Positions 27,228 to 36,550 of a stretch of 64,000 bases of DNA are shown here, in pieces. Source of the stretch: Paludibacteraceae bacterium (GTDB lineage: Bacteria; Bacteroidota; Bacteroidia; Bacteroidales; Paludibacteraceae). The translations under genes were made by a program, and so were the position numbers. The notes beneath the pieces are model-generated. The model worked only from the letters and a program-made list of their open reading frames with translations. It was not told the DNA's origin and ran no database searches. The stretch is taken from positions 1-64,000 of the forward strand of contig JAEERP010000009.1 of assembly GCA_016285885.1 (NCBI GenBank), in the 5' to 3' direction. How positions within the stretch are numbered: the stretch's first letter is position 1; every line of letters starts with the position of its first letter.

Positions 27228-27257
27228 TTGATAAATTGGTATTATCATATATATTTG
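27228..27257 (+). promoter_or_regulatory. Promoter of the zinc-ribbon membrane protein gene
   Basis: TTG at 27228-27230 and TATATTTG at 27250-27257 are 19 bases apart, matching the Bacteroidetes -33/-7 pair. The coding start lies 100 bases downstream. Confidence 0.6.
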
Positions 27258-27356
27258 CGTTGATGGTCAATCCTTCATGGCAACATAAGGCGACTATGAA
27301 TATAAATTACATGTATGGATTTCCTTCATGGGAGATCTAAAAAAGGAGAAAGGCTA

Positions 27357-28307
27357 ATGAGTAAATCAGATTTTAAAGAGTTATGGAATGAATTAGGATT
27401 CAAGAGTGCAGACAATTTTGTGTATGGATTCCTAAAGAACAGTTACGTGTTGTTTGCTCAGGCAGACGGTGCGAAGATGCTATGGTTTAGATTCCCTGTT
27501 GAGTTGGATGAAAGTGACAAACAGTTTATCCAGTCTTGGGAGAAGAAAGATTATGCGAAAAAGGTTGAATTCACGGGGGATGGTCCAATAGATGTGGAGA
27601 TGACCTTCAAGGAGACTATTATTCCGACAAAAGAGGAAATAATCAAGGAGGTCATAGAGGGTGTTACGGGATATATCGCCGACAAGTATCCGGAGTCTCG
27701 ACTCAAGTGTTCAGGGATAGACTGTTCTTGTGACAGTAATTTGGAGGTGTATGAGGTGGATGGACTTCCGATACCAATGTGTGCGGAATGTGCGAAAAAA
27801 TTGGGAGAAGGTTTTAATGAAGCCTATGAGGAGATGGAGCGTCAACCAGGTAATTACCTGCGAGGATTTCTGGGTGCGGTGCTCTGTTCAATCCCTGGCA
27901 TTCTGGTGACATTCCTCCTCTTCATGTTAGGAAAAATCGCGGCGCTTTCCGGTATCGTCTATTATTTCCTCGCTCAGAAAGGTTATATTTGGTTTAAGGG
28001 AAAATTTGACAAATTGGGTGTTGCCATTGTTTCGCTTACGAGTTTGCTGTTTGTGGTCATTGGAACCTATTTGAGCTACATAGCCTCTATCGTAGTGGAG
28101 TTGTGCAAGGGTGATTCTTCTTCTGAGGGACTCTCCGTGTCAGAAGCGACAAAGTTCGCCTTTGCTTTGGTGAAGACTCCTGAGGTGGAGGAAGAGTTAC
28201 TTTCGAATATTTATATGTCATTGTTTATATGCGGAATCATTATCGTCATATATGCATATGGCGCATTTAAATCGACAGGAAAGCCTACGGTGAAGAAACT
28301 CAGTTAG
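27357..28307 (+). CDS. Uncharacterised membrane protein with Cys-rich metal-binding motif
   Basis: I choose ATG 27357 (MSKSDFKELW), 9 bases after a GGAG ribosome site; the frame is open from 27315. About 316 residues. The N-terminal 100 residues are soluble and resemble no family I know. A Cys cluster follows (KCSGIDCSC, then PMCAECAKKLG), spaced like a treble-clef or zinc-ribbon knuckle. Four hydrophobic segments follow (FLGAVLCSIPGILVTFLLF; a following pair around YYFLAQKG and IVSLTSLLFVVIGTYL; and MSLFICGIIIVIYAYG). It is monocistronic. Function unknown; a membrane sensor or adaptor is possible. Confidence 0.75.
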   Translation: MSKSDFKELWNELGFKSADNFVYGFLKNSYVLFAQADGAKMLWFRFPVELDESDKQFIQSWEKKDYAKKVEFTGDGPIDVEMTFKETIIPTKEEIIKEVIEGVTGYIADKYPESRLKCSGIDCSCDSNLEVYEVDGLPIPMCAECAKKLGEGFNEAYEEMERQPGNYLRGFLGAVLCSIPGILVTFLLFMLGKIAALSGIVYYFLAQKGYIWFKGKFDKLGVAIVSLTSLLFVVIGTYLSYIASIVVELCKGDSSSEGLSVSEATKFAFALVKTPEVEEELLSNIYMSLFICGIIIVIYAYGAFKSTGKPTVKKLS

Positions 28308-28685
28308 CAGTTTAGCAGTTGTGATGACGCTAAGCGATAGAGCAGATTTCGGGCATCTCGGAGTCTGTTTGTGAAATGGATGCGGTTGGTACGGAGAGCC
28401 TTGATGGTTGTGTGCTGGCCGCATTTTTCATGTTTTATTGATAGAAATATTCTATAAATAGATAATAGGGGGAATTACTAATCATCTTCAAACGAAATAA
28501 TCTGAAAACATATTTATTATATAAGACTAATTTTCCTATCTTTGCATTATAAATAATTTGAGTAATTATGCTCTCAATACTAACTGAAGTTAGTGTCGTT
28601 TTGCCAATTGGATATCTTGATGATTCCTTAATTTAAAGGCGAAGAGGGTAGACTGATAGAGCGGTAATTGTTGGATGTGAGGCTG
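28308..28685. promoter_or_regulatory. Intergenic region with promoter and long leader of the GT4-esterase-PaaK-acyltransferase operon
   Basis: The first part contains a probable terminator (28380-28428). A -7 box TATCTTTG lies at 28537-28544, so the transcript would carry an untranslated leader of about 135 bases before ATG 28686. Within the leader a short dyad (AACTGAAGTT near 28580) is present, but I recognise no riboswitch. Confidence 0.5.
28380..28428 (+). terminator. Possible terminator of the zinc-ribbon membrane protein gene
   Basis: ATGCGG at 28380-28385 pairs with CCGCAT at 28419-28424, enclosing a large partly paired loop, followed by five T. The stem is short, so this is tentative. 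Confidence 0.4.
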
Positions 28686-29825
28686 ATGTCTAAAGGAAAG
28701 GTTTTACATATATCGAAATTTTATCCTCCCTACAAAGGAGGAATCGAGGACGTGTGTTATAGCATTGTCAGTTCAATGGTTGATTATGAACATTGTGTGT
28801 TATGTTTTAACACGGGCAAGGATACCATTGAGGAGCAATACGAGGGGGTTCCCGTATCTCGTGTGGGGGTACAGGTTCAGCGTTACAGCCAACCCATCTC
28901 ATTCGCATATCCCAATGTGCTGAAAAGAACCTTGAAGGAGTTTAACCCAGACATCATTCACCTACACACTCCTAATCCATATGCCTCTTTACTTGTTTGT
29001 CACTATATTCCGGACGATGTCAAGTTGATCGTACATTGGCACTCGGATATCGTGAAGCAACAATTCACCTATACTGCGTTCAAACCATTTGAGCAGAAAT
29101 TGCTCGAGCGCGCGGATGCTATTTTCGCGACGAGTCCAAATTATGCGGAGCACTCTGTCCCGCTTAAGCAGTTCATGAATAAGGTGATCATTGTTCCTAA
29201 TGGAATCAATGAAATGAAGATCGCTTCTCAAGAGGGTGATGAGCAAAAGATCGAAGCGATTAGGCGCAAATATGACGGGAAGAAGATCGTTTTCTTTATG
29301 GGCCGTCATGTGGCTTACAAAGGCATTGACCGATTAATATCGGCCGAAAAGATGATATCCTCGGATTGCGTGATATTAATAGCGGGCGAGGGCCCTCTGT
29401 CGAACGAGTTGAAGATGAACACAAAATCCGAAAGAATCCATTTCATCGGAAAAATCAGCGATGATGAGGTTCGTTTGTACATGCGTGCGGCTTCTGTCTT
29501 CGCATTCCCTTCCATCACGAAAAACGAAGCGTTTGGTATTGTACTTGCTGAGGCGATGTATTGTGGGACTCCTCCTGTTTTGTTCTCCATCGAGGGGTCC
29601 GGCGTGAATTGGTTGAACCAAAACGGTACGACAGGTATCGAGGTCGAAAATGGTGACGTAAAGGCTTTCGCCGAGGCCATCGACACCTTGTTGCAGAATA
29701 AAGACAATATACGGGACAAGATGGGCGCACGTGCCCATGATCTTATCGCTGAGAATTTCACAATGACACGCATCAAGGGTGTTATTGCGAAGGAATATGA
29801 TGTACTCATACAACAACGTCCATGA
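28686..29825 (+). CDS. Glycosyltransferase family 4
   Basis: This is a GT-B retaining glycosyltransferase that moves a sugar from a nucleotide donor. The frame is open from TTG 28668, but ATG 28686 (MSKGKVLHISKFYPPYKGG) fits the family start and gives 379 residues. Visible marks are the N-terminal FYPPYKGGIEDV, HLHTPNPYAS, the C-domain VFFMGRHVAYKGIDRLI and the donor-site EX7E motif in KNEAFGIVLAEAMYCGTPPV. It is the first gene of a tight operon: its stop overlaps the next start by 4 bases. With esterase, ligase and acyltransferase partners it probably helps build a glycolipid or cell-surface glycan. Confidence 0.9.
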   Translation: MSKGKVLHISKFYPPYKGGIEDVCYSIVSSMVDYEHCVLCFNTGKDTIEEQYEGVPVSRVGVQVQRYSQPISFAYPNVLKRTLKEFNPDIIHLHTPNPYASLLVCHYIPDDVKLIVHWHSDIVKQQFTYTAFKPFEQKLLERADAIFATSPNYAEHSVPLKQFMNKVIIVPNGINEMKIASQEGDEQKIEAIRRKYDGKKIVFFMGRHVAYKGIDRLISAEKMISSDCVILIAGEGPLSNELKMNTKSERIHFIGKISDDEVRLYMRAASVFAFPSITKNEAFGIVLAEAMYCGTPPVLFSIEGSGVNWLNQNGTTGIEVENGDVKAFAEAIDTLLQNKDNIRDKMGARAHDLIAENFTMTRIKGVIAKEYDVLIQQRP

Positions 29826-30688
29826 TAAAAATAGCACATTCCTTTTTGTTGCTGTTTTTCTTCTTGTGTGCCCATGCTCAATATCAGGTGGTGAAATTGT
29901 GGAATCATGATCCTTCACATAAGGAGAAACGTCCGGAATTGAGAATATTCGTCCCGGATGATTCATTGCGCAATGGGACATGTGTGTTGATCTGCCCGGG
30001 TGGTAGTTATCATCATTTGGGACTGAAGAATGAGGGATCTGAAGTGGCTGAATGTTTGCGCCAATGGGGCGTCACGGCGGTTGTCCTACGTTACCGTGTC
30101 GCTATGCGTGGCAATCACCATCCTGCCATGATCGAGGATTTTCAACGGGGCATTCAGATCCTACGGGAGAATGCTGAGAAATATAAAATCGACCCACACA
30201 AGTTGGGTTGTATCGGCTTTTCAGCCGGCGGTCATCTGGTCATGATGGGTGGCGCTTTCGCATCCCATGATTTCCTTGCCGATCGTGGCGTCCATACCTC
30301 CGTCAGCCTGAAGCCTGATTTTGTGTGTCCCATCTATCCTGTCGTCTCTATGCAGGATAGTATCGCCCATGTGAAGTCGAGGGAGAACCTCCTGAGCAAG
30401 GGTTTCACCAAGGCGATGGCGGACAGTTTTTCGATGGAAAGGCACATTCCTGAAAATATGCCACCCGTTTTCCTCCTCGCATGCAAGGATGATGATGTGG
30501 TAGATTACAGGAATTCGGTCGTATTAAATGATGCGTTAATGGAAAAACATATCCCTTGTGAGTTTCATCTCTTCGAGCAGGGCGGACATGGATTCGGTAT
30601 GATTAGGACACGTTCGGAAGAGACCAACAACTGGGGATTATTGCTGAAGGCTTGGCTCGCCAAAAACGGTTTTTTGCCGAAACAATAG
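29822..30688 (+). CDS. Secreted alpha/beta-hydrolase (acetyl-xylan-esterase-like)
   Basis: This 288-residue protein has a signal peptide (SFLLLFFFLCAHAQ). It shows an oxyanion strand VLICPGGSYHHLG, the nucleophile elbow GFSAGGH near residue 138, an Asp in LACKDDDVVDYRN and the catalytic His in EQGGHGFGM. This is the pattern of BD-FAE/AXE-type carbohydrate esterases. It overlaps the upstream glycosyltransferase gene by 4 bases (ATGA) and is followed after 12 bases by the CoA-ligase-like gene. Periplasmic deacetylation of a glycan is plausible; the substrate is not shown. Confidence 0.88.
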   Translation: MIKIAHSFLLLFFFLCAHAQYQVVKLWNHDPSHKEKRPELRIFVPDDSLRNGTCVLICPGGSYHHLGLKNEGSEVAECLRQWGVTAVVLRYRVAMRGNHHPAMIEDFQRGIQILRENAEKYKIDPHKLGCIGFSAGGHLVMMGGAFASHDFLADRGVHTSVSLKPDFVCPIYPVVSMQDSIAHVKSRENLLSKGFTKAMADSFSMERHIPENMPPVFLLACKDDDVVDYRNSVVLNDALMEKHIPCEFHLFEQGGHGFGMIRTRSEETNNWGLLLKAWLAKNGFLPKQ

Positions 30689-30700
30689 GAGGATGTGTGT

Positions 30701-32002
30701 ATGGATAATAGTTTCGTACCGGAAATTGAATTTCAACCCCGCGCCGTAATTAAGGCGTTCCAAGAGGAGAAATTGAGGGAGGATTTGGCTTATCTTTCCG
30801 CAAAATCGCCTTTTTATCGGGATTTGTTTGAGAAGAATAAAATAGACGCCGGCAAGGTTAAGACCTTGGAGGACTTGCGTCTGATTCCTTTCACTACCAA
30901 GGAGGACCTCCAGACGAGGAATAAGGATTTCTTCTGCGTCGAGCCTTCTGAAATCAGGGATTATATCACTACTTCGGGTACGCTGAGTGACCCGACTACC
31001 TTCGCCATGACGGAGAAGGACCTCGTGCGCCTCGCCTACAATGAGGCGATCTCCTTCACAGGCACGGGTGGACATCCGGGCGAGATTTACCAGCTGATGA
31101 CGACGATCGACAAACGTTTCATGGCGGGATATGCCTATTGTCTGGGCATCCGTATGATGGGCGCCGGTCTGGTGCGCGTCGGCAATGGCATCCCGGAGCT
31201 GCAGTGGGACACGATTAAAAGGATTCAGCCTGATGCGATCATCTGCGTTCCTTCCTTCATCCTACGCATCATCAAATTCGCCGAAGAGCACGGCATCGAT
31301 TATAAGCACTGTAGCGTAAAAAAAGCCGTTTGCATCGGGGAAAATCTTAGGAACGACGATTTCTCGCTGAACCTTTTGGGTTCGAAGATCAAGGAGAAAT
31401 GGGACATCGAATTGTATTCGACCTACGCTTCCACCGAGATGAGCACCTCCTTCTGTGAATGTTCCGCAGGGAAGGGTGGTCACCACCATCCTGAACTGAT
31501 TATATGCGAATTGATCGATGAAAACGGCAATCCTGTGAACGAGGGCGAGGCCGGCGAGTTGGTCGTCACGACATTGGGCGTGGAGGGTATGCCGCTGCTC
31601 CGTTTCCGGACAGGCGATGTGGCCCGCTTCCATTACGAGCCTTGTTCCTGTGGACGTACCTCCATGCGTATCAGCCCGATCATTGGTCGGAAAAAACAGA
31701 TGATCAAGTTTAAGGGAACCACACTCTATCCCGCATCGGTCTTCGATGTCTTGGATAATGCCGATTATGTGGAGAACTATCTGGTCGAGGTGACTTCCAA
31801 TGAGATTGGTATGGATCACCTTACGGTCTATATCGGTGTGAAGGAGCCGAACGAGAACATGGTGAAGGAGCTGAAGGATCATTTCCGCGCGAAGTTGCGT
31901 GTGGCCCCGGATGTGCAATTCAGACCCATTGACGAGATCCGTAAGATCCAGTTCCCTGAGATGAATAGAAAACCCGTTAAATTTATCGATAATAGGAGAT
32001 AG
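30701..32002 (+). CDS. Phenylacetate-CoA-ligase-like (PaaK-type) adenylate-forming enzyme
   Basis: ATG 30701 is 8 bases after a strong AGGAGG (30687-30692), so I prefer it over GTG 30695; 433 residues. The adenylate-forming motifs of the PaaK family are visible: TTSGTLSDPTTFAMT (phosphate loop), STYASTEMSTSF, RFRTGDVARF and a C-terminal lid beginning IIGRKKQMIKFKG. A Cys-rich patch (FCEC, CSCGR) matches that in PaaK relatives. Although annotated as phenylacetate ligase in many genomes, the family activates diverse carboxylic acids. The downstream acyltransferase, 2 bases away, suggests it loads an acyl or aryl acid for transfer to a lipid or glycan. Confidence 0.85.
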   Translation: MDNSFVPEIEFQPRAVIKAFQEEKLREDLAYLSAKSPFYRDLFEKNKIDAGKVKTLEDLRLIPFTTKEDLQTRNKDFFCVEPSEIRDYITTSGTLSDPTTFAMTEKDLVRLAYNEAISFTGTGGHPGEIYQLMTTIDKRFMAGYAYCLGIRMMGAGLVRVGNGIPELQWDTIKRIQPDAIICVPSFILRIIKFAEEHGIDYKHCSVKKAVCIGENLRNDDFSLNLLGSKIKEKWDIELYSTYASTEMSTSFCECSAGKGGHHHPELIICELIDENGNPVNEGEAGELVVTTLGVEGMPLLRFRTGDVARFHYEPCSCGRTSMRISPIIGRKKQMIKFKGTTLYPASVFDVLDNADYVENYLVEVTSNEIGMDHLTVYIGVKEPNENMVKELKDHFRAKLRVAPDVQFRPIDEIRKIQFPEMNRKPVKFIDNRR

Positions 32003-32004
32003 CC

Positions 32005-33156
32005 ATGGTCGGAGAATTTAATTTTGAAGCGGTTCGCCCTTACAACGACTCGGAGGTTCCCGCGGCGTTGAGGTCCATTACCCAGGATCCATTCTTCCCG
32101 ATGGTGGTGAACTATTGTTTGCCCAATGCGAATATTGACGAGGTGACCGGTGCGCTGTTGCAGATCAAGACGGTCGACGACTTCCAAACCCGTGTCATGT
32201 ACCCCGCCATCCAAGCGGTCATCTCGAAGACGACAGATGGTGTTTCTCTCGATGGATTCGATAAAATTGATAATCATAAACGTCATATCTTCATCGCTAA
32301 CCACCGCGATATCGCACTGGATTCGGCTTTGTTGGACTTGCTCTTGTATGAGCATAAAATCAAGACGTGCCAGATCACTTTCGGCAGTAATCTGATGAAA
32401 GGGAACCTGGTCATCAACCTCGGCAAACTGAATAAGATGTTCCGCATTATCCGTGGAGGAAACATCAAGGATTTCTATCGTAACTCGCTGGAGGTGTCCG
32501 CTTATATGCGCTACGTGGTGACCGAATTGGACGAGTCTGTGTGGATTGCCCAGCGCAATGGCCGTACCAAGGATGGCAATGACAAAACGGAGATGGGGGT
32601 TTTGAAAATGTTCTCGCTCAGCAGCGAAAAAGCGTTTGTGGACAACTTCGACGAGCTGAGCATCACACCCGTTGCCGTCTCCTACGAATATGAGCCTTGC
32701 GATTTCCTCAAGACGGCCGAGTTGTACATCTCCAGATTACAGAAGTATGTGAAAGGAGAGAACGAGGACCTGAACAGCATCCTGACGGGCATCAAGCAGA
32801 GAAAGGGCAAGGTGCACCTCGCTGTGACGGAGCCAATCTCGAGGAAAGAGCTCGAAATATGCGATGAAAAGGAGAAAAATGAGAAGATGGTCGCCTTGGC
32901 TTCGTTGATCGACCAACGGATCTATAAGAGCTATAAATTGTTCAAGACGAATTATATCGCATACGATATCCTGCAAGGGGGCAACGCATTTGCTGATTGT
33001 TATTCGGCGGATGACAGAAAGGATTTTATCACCTATATGAATGATGGTTTGGCGAAGATTGGAATCGAGGCGGACCGTTCGGACTTGGAACAGATCTTCT
33101 TGCGTATCTACGCAAATCCTGTGGTGAATTGTAGTGATCGGATTCGCATGAAATAG
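32005..33156 (+). CDS. PlsC-like glycerol-phosphate acyltransferase family protein
   Basis: This 383-residue protein carries an acyltransferase motif HIFIANHRDIALDSALLD (the NH...D block) followed by a glycine-rich strand and WIAQRNGRTKDGND, corresponding to the substrate-binding arginine block of 1-acyl-glycerol-3-phosphate acyltransferases. The NH-to-D spacing is one residue longer than the HX4D standard, which is usual in this Bacteroidetes subfamily as I remember it. No clear transmembrane helix is seen. It starts 2 bases after the ligase gene, so the two are coupled. It likely transfers an acyl group to a lipid or sugar precursor. Confidence 0.8.
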   Translation: MVGEFNFEAVRPYNDSEVPAALRSITQDPFFPMVVNYCLPNANIDEVTGALLQIKTVDDFQTRVMYPAIQAVISKTTDGVSLDGFDKIDNHKRHIFIANHRDIALDSALLDLLLYEHKIKTCQITFGSNLMKGNLVINLGKLNKMFRIIRGGNIKDFYRNSLEVSAYMRYVVTELDESVWIAQRNGRTKDGNDKTEMGVLKMFSLSSEKAFVDNFDELSITPVAVSYEYEPCDFLKTAELYISRLQKYVKGENEDLNSILTGIKQRKGKVHLAVTEPISRKELEICDEKEKNEKMVALASLIDQRIYKSYKLFKTNYIAYDILQGGNAFADCYSADDRKDFITYMNDGLAKIGIEADRSDLEQIFLRIYANPVVNCSDRIRMK

Positions 33157-33230
33157 CATTTCCTTTTTGTCGGAGATGCCGCCTTCAAAATTTATTTTCG
33201 TGCAAATTTCACTTCAATGATAAAAATCCC

Positions 33231-33238
33231 TATCTTTG
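33231..33238 (+). promoter_or_regulatory. -7 box of the Lrp/AsnC regulator gene
   Basis: TATCTTTG, a full TAnnTTTG match, 14 bases before the start codon; the 5' leader would be very short. Confidence 0.6.
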
Positions 33239-33252
33239 GCGAATAAAAACAC

Positions 33253-33717
33253 ATGGCAATGGAAAAGATTGACGATTTAGACAAGGATATTCTGAAGATT
33301 ATCACCAGAAACGCCCGCATTCCGTTCAAGGATGTGGCGGCGGAGTGTGGCGTGTCGCGCGCCGCTATTCACCAACGTGTCCAGCACTTGGCCGATCTGG
33401 GTGTGATTATTGGTTCCGGCTATCACGTCAACCCTAAGATCTTAGGTTACCAGACTTGTACTTATATAGGAATCAAACTGGAGAAGGGTTCCATGTACTC
33501 GGAGGTGGTCCCTGAACTGGAAAAAATCCCTGAGATCGTGGAGTGCCACTTCACCACGGGCCCTTACACCATGATGGTGAAACTCTATGCCAAAGACAAC
33601 GAGCATCTGATGCAACTACTGAACGGTAAGATCCAGAGCATCAAGGGTGTATCCGCCACGGAGACGCTCATCTGCCTCGAACAGAGCATCAAGAGGGAAT
33701 TGCCGATCTCGCTTTAA
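33253..33717 (+). CDS. Lrp/AsnC-family transcriptional regulator
   Basis: This 154-residue protein has an N-terminal winged HTH (DDLDKDILKIITRNARIPFKDVAAECGVS, recognition helix SRAAIHQRVQHLADLGVI) and a C-terminal RAM ligand-binding domain (about 70-150). The family binds DNA as dimers to hexadecamers and senses amino acids. The gene follows the acyltransferase but has its own -7 box and a terminator downstream, so it is a separate unit. The targets are not evident. Confidence 0.93.
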   Translation: MAMEKIDDLDKDILKIITRNARIPFKDVAAECGVSRAAIHQRVQHLADLGVIIGSGYHVNPKILGYQTCTYIGIKLEKGSMYSEVVPELEKIPEIVECHFTTGPYTMMVKLYAKDNEHLMQLLNGKIQSIKGVSATETLICLEQSIKRELPISL

Positions 33718-33763
33718 ATTAAGAATTAAGAGTTAAGAATTAAAAATTAAAAATTGGAATAGT

Positions 33764-33794
33764 AAGGGCTGTCACTTGGTGGCTGCCCTTTTTT
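33764..33794 (+). terminator. Terminator of the Lrp/AsnC gene
   Basis: AAGGGC (33764-33769) pairs with GCCCTT (33785-33790), with an inner CAC/GTG pairing, followed by six T. Confidence 0.7.
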
Positions 33795-33825
33795 ATGGGA
33801 ATTAAGAATTTTGAATTATGAATTA

Positions 33826-34140
33826 TGAAACGTCAGTTCGACGTAGTCAATTTTGGGGCGAATTAAATGATTCACGTGCCGAACGTGCCTACATTCCACA
33901 TTTGCTCATCCCCACGGCCTGAAAGGCCAACACATATATAGCCCAGGGCAGCGCCCTGGGGCAATTATGAAACGTTAGTTCGACGTAGTCAATTTTTTGG
34001 GGGGTATGCATATTCCTACGTGTTGCGCACAACCGAGCCCTGAAGGGGCGTCATCCCCCAGGCAGGGGTGTAAACCCCTGTATAATAGATGAATGGTGCG
34101 GCGGGAACCCTGAAAGGGTGACACATCGATAATTTTGAAT
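33826..34140 (-). repeat. Dispersed palindromic repeat, copy 1 (inverted orientation)
   Basis: This region carries, on the minus strand, the same blocks seen near the J-domain genes: GACTACGTCGAACTAACGT (twice here, at 33837 and 33970 regions), a GTAGGCACGTTCGGCACGT-like block, GGCCTTTCAGGCC and the perfect hairpin CCCAGGGC-AGC-GCCCTGGG (33942-33960). A further Pro/Gly-type palindrome series (CCCTGAAGGGG, CCCTGAAAGGG) follows to about 34125. An ORF can be drawn through it but is not a credible gene. The remaining bases to 34338 are AT-rich and hold nothing else I can name. Confidence 0.75.
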
Positions 34141-34338
34141 TTTGAATTTTTTGGGGCATGGCATTATATCCCCTTTTTATGGGGAAAAGAGAGAATATAT
34201 ATCTATTTAAGGCCCTGTTTGCCTGTTTTTCTAAGATGTTTTCACTAAAAATCACGTAGACGGAGAGTTTTTCTTTTTTCATTCCTTAGTTTAGCTAATT
34301 CTTTCGTAATTTCGCGCAATGAATAGTTGGCTCGCATT

Positions 34339-35775
34339 ATGAATGATAACATAGTAGATACCATTACCAAAGGGGATTATAAGTACGGATTTGTCACGGA
34401 CATTGAGACCGAAGTCATCCCGAAAGGGTTGAACGAGGATGTTGTGCGCCTCATCTCCGAAAAGAAGGGGGAACCGGAATGGTTGCTCGAATACCGCCTG
34501 AAGGCCTACCGGCATTGGCTCACGCTGAAGGAGCCGAACTGGGCGCACCTCAGCATCCCCGAAATCGACTATCAGGACATCTACTACTATGCGGCTCCGA
34601 AAAAGAACTCTCCTAAGAGCGAAAAGGATATCGACCCTGAATTGCTCAAGACTTTCGACAAGCTGGGCATTCCGTTGGAGGAGCAGAAACACCTTGCGGG
34701 CATGGCGGTGGACGCGGTCATGGACAGCATATCCGTCAAGACGACTTATAGGGAAAACCTCGCTGAATTGGGCATTATCTTCTGCTCGTTCAACGAAGCG
34801 GTGAAGAACTACCCGGACCTCGTCAAGAAATACCTCGGAACGGTGGTGCCTTATACGGACAACTTCTTCGCCGCACTGAACTCGGCGGTCTTCAGCGACG
34901 GCTCCTTCGTCTACATCCCGAAGGGCGTCCGTTGCCCGATGGAGCTCTCCACCTACTTCAGAATCAACGCCGCCCAAACGGGCCAGTTCGAACGCACCCT
35001 GATCGTGGCGGACGACGACAGCTACGTCTCCTACTTGGAGGGCTGCACCGCACCGATGCGCGACGAGAGCCAATTGCATGCGGCCATCGTCGAACTGGTG
35101 GCGCACGATAGGGCGGAGATCAAATACTCGACTGTACAGAACTGGTACCCAGGCGATAAGGACGGAAAGGGTGGTATCTATAACTTCGTCACCAAACGCG
35201 CCCTCTGCAAGGGAATCTCTTCGAAGGTCTCCTGGACGCAGGTAGAGACGGGTTCCGCCATCACATGGAAATATCCGAGCTGCGTATTGCTGGGCGATAA
35301 TTCCGTCGGGGAGTTCTACTCCGTGGCGGTCACGAACAACTACCAGCAGGCGGACACGGGTACGAAGATGATCCATCTCGGCAAGAACACGAAAAGCCAT
35401 ATCGTCTCCAAAGGTATTTCGGCGGGACTCAGCCAGAACAGCTACCGGGGATTGGTGAAGGTCTCGAAGAACGCGGACGGTGCCCGCAACTTCTCCCAAT
35501 GCGACAGCTTGCTCCTGGGAGACAAGTGTGGCGCACATACCTTCCCGTACATGGACATCCATAACGAATCGGCCATCGTCGAACATGAGGCTACCACCTC
35601 GAAGATCAACGAGGACCAGATTTTTTACTGCAACCAGCGTGGCATCAGCACCGAGGATGCGGTCGGACTCATCGTCAACGGATATGCCAAGGAGGTGCTC
35701 AACAAATTACCGATGGAGTTCGCGGTGGAGGCGCAGAAGCTGCTGCAGGTTTCGTTGGAAGGATCAGTAGGTTAA
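34339..35775 (+). CDS. sufB: Fe-S cluster assembly scaffold SufB
   Basis: ATG 34339 ([18 protein letters not shown]) is the family start; the frame is open from TTG 34327. It is 478 residues. SufB is the core scaffold of the SUF pathway and forms SufBC2D. The C-terminal half shows the conserved beta-helix and [49 protein letters not shown] (with the cluster-relevant Cys) and [20 protein letters not shown]. It heads sufB-sufC-sufD (16- and 3-base gaps). A -7-like TAATTTCG near 34306 may drive it. Confidence 0.97.
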   Translation: MNDNIVDTITKGDYKYGFVTDIETEVIPKGLNEDVVRLISEKKGEPEWLLEYRLKAYRHWLTLKEPNWAHLSIPEIDYQDIYYYAAPKKNSPKSEKDIDPELLKTFDKLGIPLEEQKHLAGMAVDAVMDSISVKTTYRENLAELGIIFCSFNEAVKNYPDLVKKYLGTVVPYTDNFFAALNSAVFSDGSFVYIPKGVRCPMELSTYFRINAAQTGQFERTLIVADDDSYVSYLEGCTAPMRDESQLHAAIVELVAHDRAEIKYSTVQNWYPGDKDGKGGIYNFVTKRALCKGISSKVSWTQVETGSAITWKYPSCVLLGDNSVGEFYSVAVTNNYQQADTGTKMIHLGKNTKSHIVSKGISAGLSQNSYRGLVKVSKNADGARNFSQCDSLLLGDKCGAHTFPYMDIHNESAIVEHEATTSKINEDQIFYCNQRGISTEDAVGLIVNGYAKEVLNKLPMEFAVEAQKLLQVSLEGSVG

Positions 35776-35791
35776 TAGATAATTATTATAT

Positions 35792-36547
35792 ATGCTATTA
35801 GAAATTAAGAATTTACATGCCAATGTCAATGGCAAAGAGATTTTGCGGGGTATAAATCTGACGGTGAACGAAGGGGAAGTGCACGCCATCATGGGCCCGA
35901 ACGGTTCAGGAAAGAGCACGCTCTCATCCGTGTTGGCGGGCGACCCGACCTTCACGGTGACGGAAGGTGAGGTTTATTTCAAGGGAAAGAATCTTCTGGA
36001 GCTCTCCCCGGAGGACCGCTCAAGGGAGGGCCTCTTCCTCAGTTTCCAGTATCCTGTGGAGATCCCTGGTGTCAGCATGGTGAACTTCATGCGCACCGCC
36101 ACGAACGAGCACCGCAAATACAAAGGGTTGGACCCCTTGTCCGCCTCCGATTTCCTGAAGCTGATGCGTGAGAAGAAGGAGTTGGTGGAGTTGGACAATA
36201 AATTGGCGAACCGATCCGTCAACGAAGGATTCTCCGGTGGCGAGAAGAAGCGCAACGAAATCTTCCAGATGGCCATGCTGGAGCCTAAATTGTCCATCCT
36301 GGACGAGACGGACAGCGGATTGGACATCGATGCCCTGCGCATCGTGGCCAACGGCGTGAACAAGCTGAAAAAGGCCGATAACGCGAGCATAGTGATCACA
36401 CACTACCAACGTCTTTTGGATTATATCGTTCCGGACATCGTCCACGTCCTCTACAAAGGTCAGATCGTGAAGACGGCGGGCAAGGAACTGGCTTTGGAGC
36501 TGGAGGAGAAAGGCTACGATTGGATAAAAAAGGAGTTGGGTGAATAA
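35792..36547 (+). CDS. sufC: Fe-S cluster assembly ATPase SufC
   Basis: This 251-residue ABC-type ATPase is the SufBCD motor. Motifs: Walker A GPNGSGKST near residue 34, Q-loop SFQYPVEIPG, signature FSGGEKKRNEI near 148, Walker B LSILDETDSGLDID and switch His in ITHYQRLLDYI. The Lys-Lys after the signature is characteristic of SufC. It sits between sufB and sufD, three bases before sufD. Confidence 0.97.
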   Translation: MLLEIKNLHANVNGKEILRGINLTVNEGEVHAIMGPNGSGKSTLSSVLAGDPTFTVTEGEVYFKGKNLLELSPEDRSREGLFLSFQYPVEIPGVSMVNFMRTATNEHRKYKGLDPLSASDFLKLMREKKELVELDNKLANRSVNEGFSGGEKKRNEIFQMAMLEPKLSILDETDSGLDIDALRIVANGVNKLKKADNASIVITHYQRLLDYIVPDIVHVLYKGQIVKTAGKELALELEEKGYDWIKKELGE

Positions 36548-36550
36548 TTC

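Noticed and set aside
30701-32002. Phenylacetate degradation enzyme
   Set aside because: No other paa genes are nearby; the coupled acyltransferase and glycosyltransferase point to lipid or glycan synthesis.
34016-34282. 88-codon ORF on the minus strand between the Lrp gene and sufB
   Set aside because: It runs through the palindromic repeat cluster, has no ribosome site or family resemblance, and its composition follows the repeats.
34291-35586. 431-codon antisense ORF in sufB
   Set aside because: sufB is certain on the plus strand and the antisense product is Val/Arg/Asp-rich without family resemblance.
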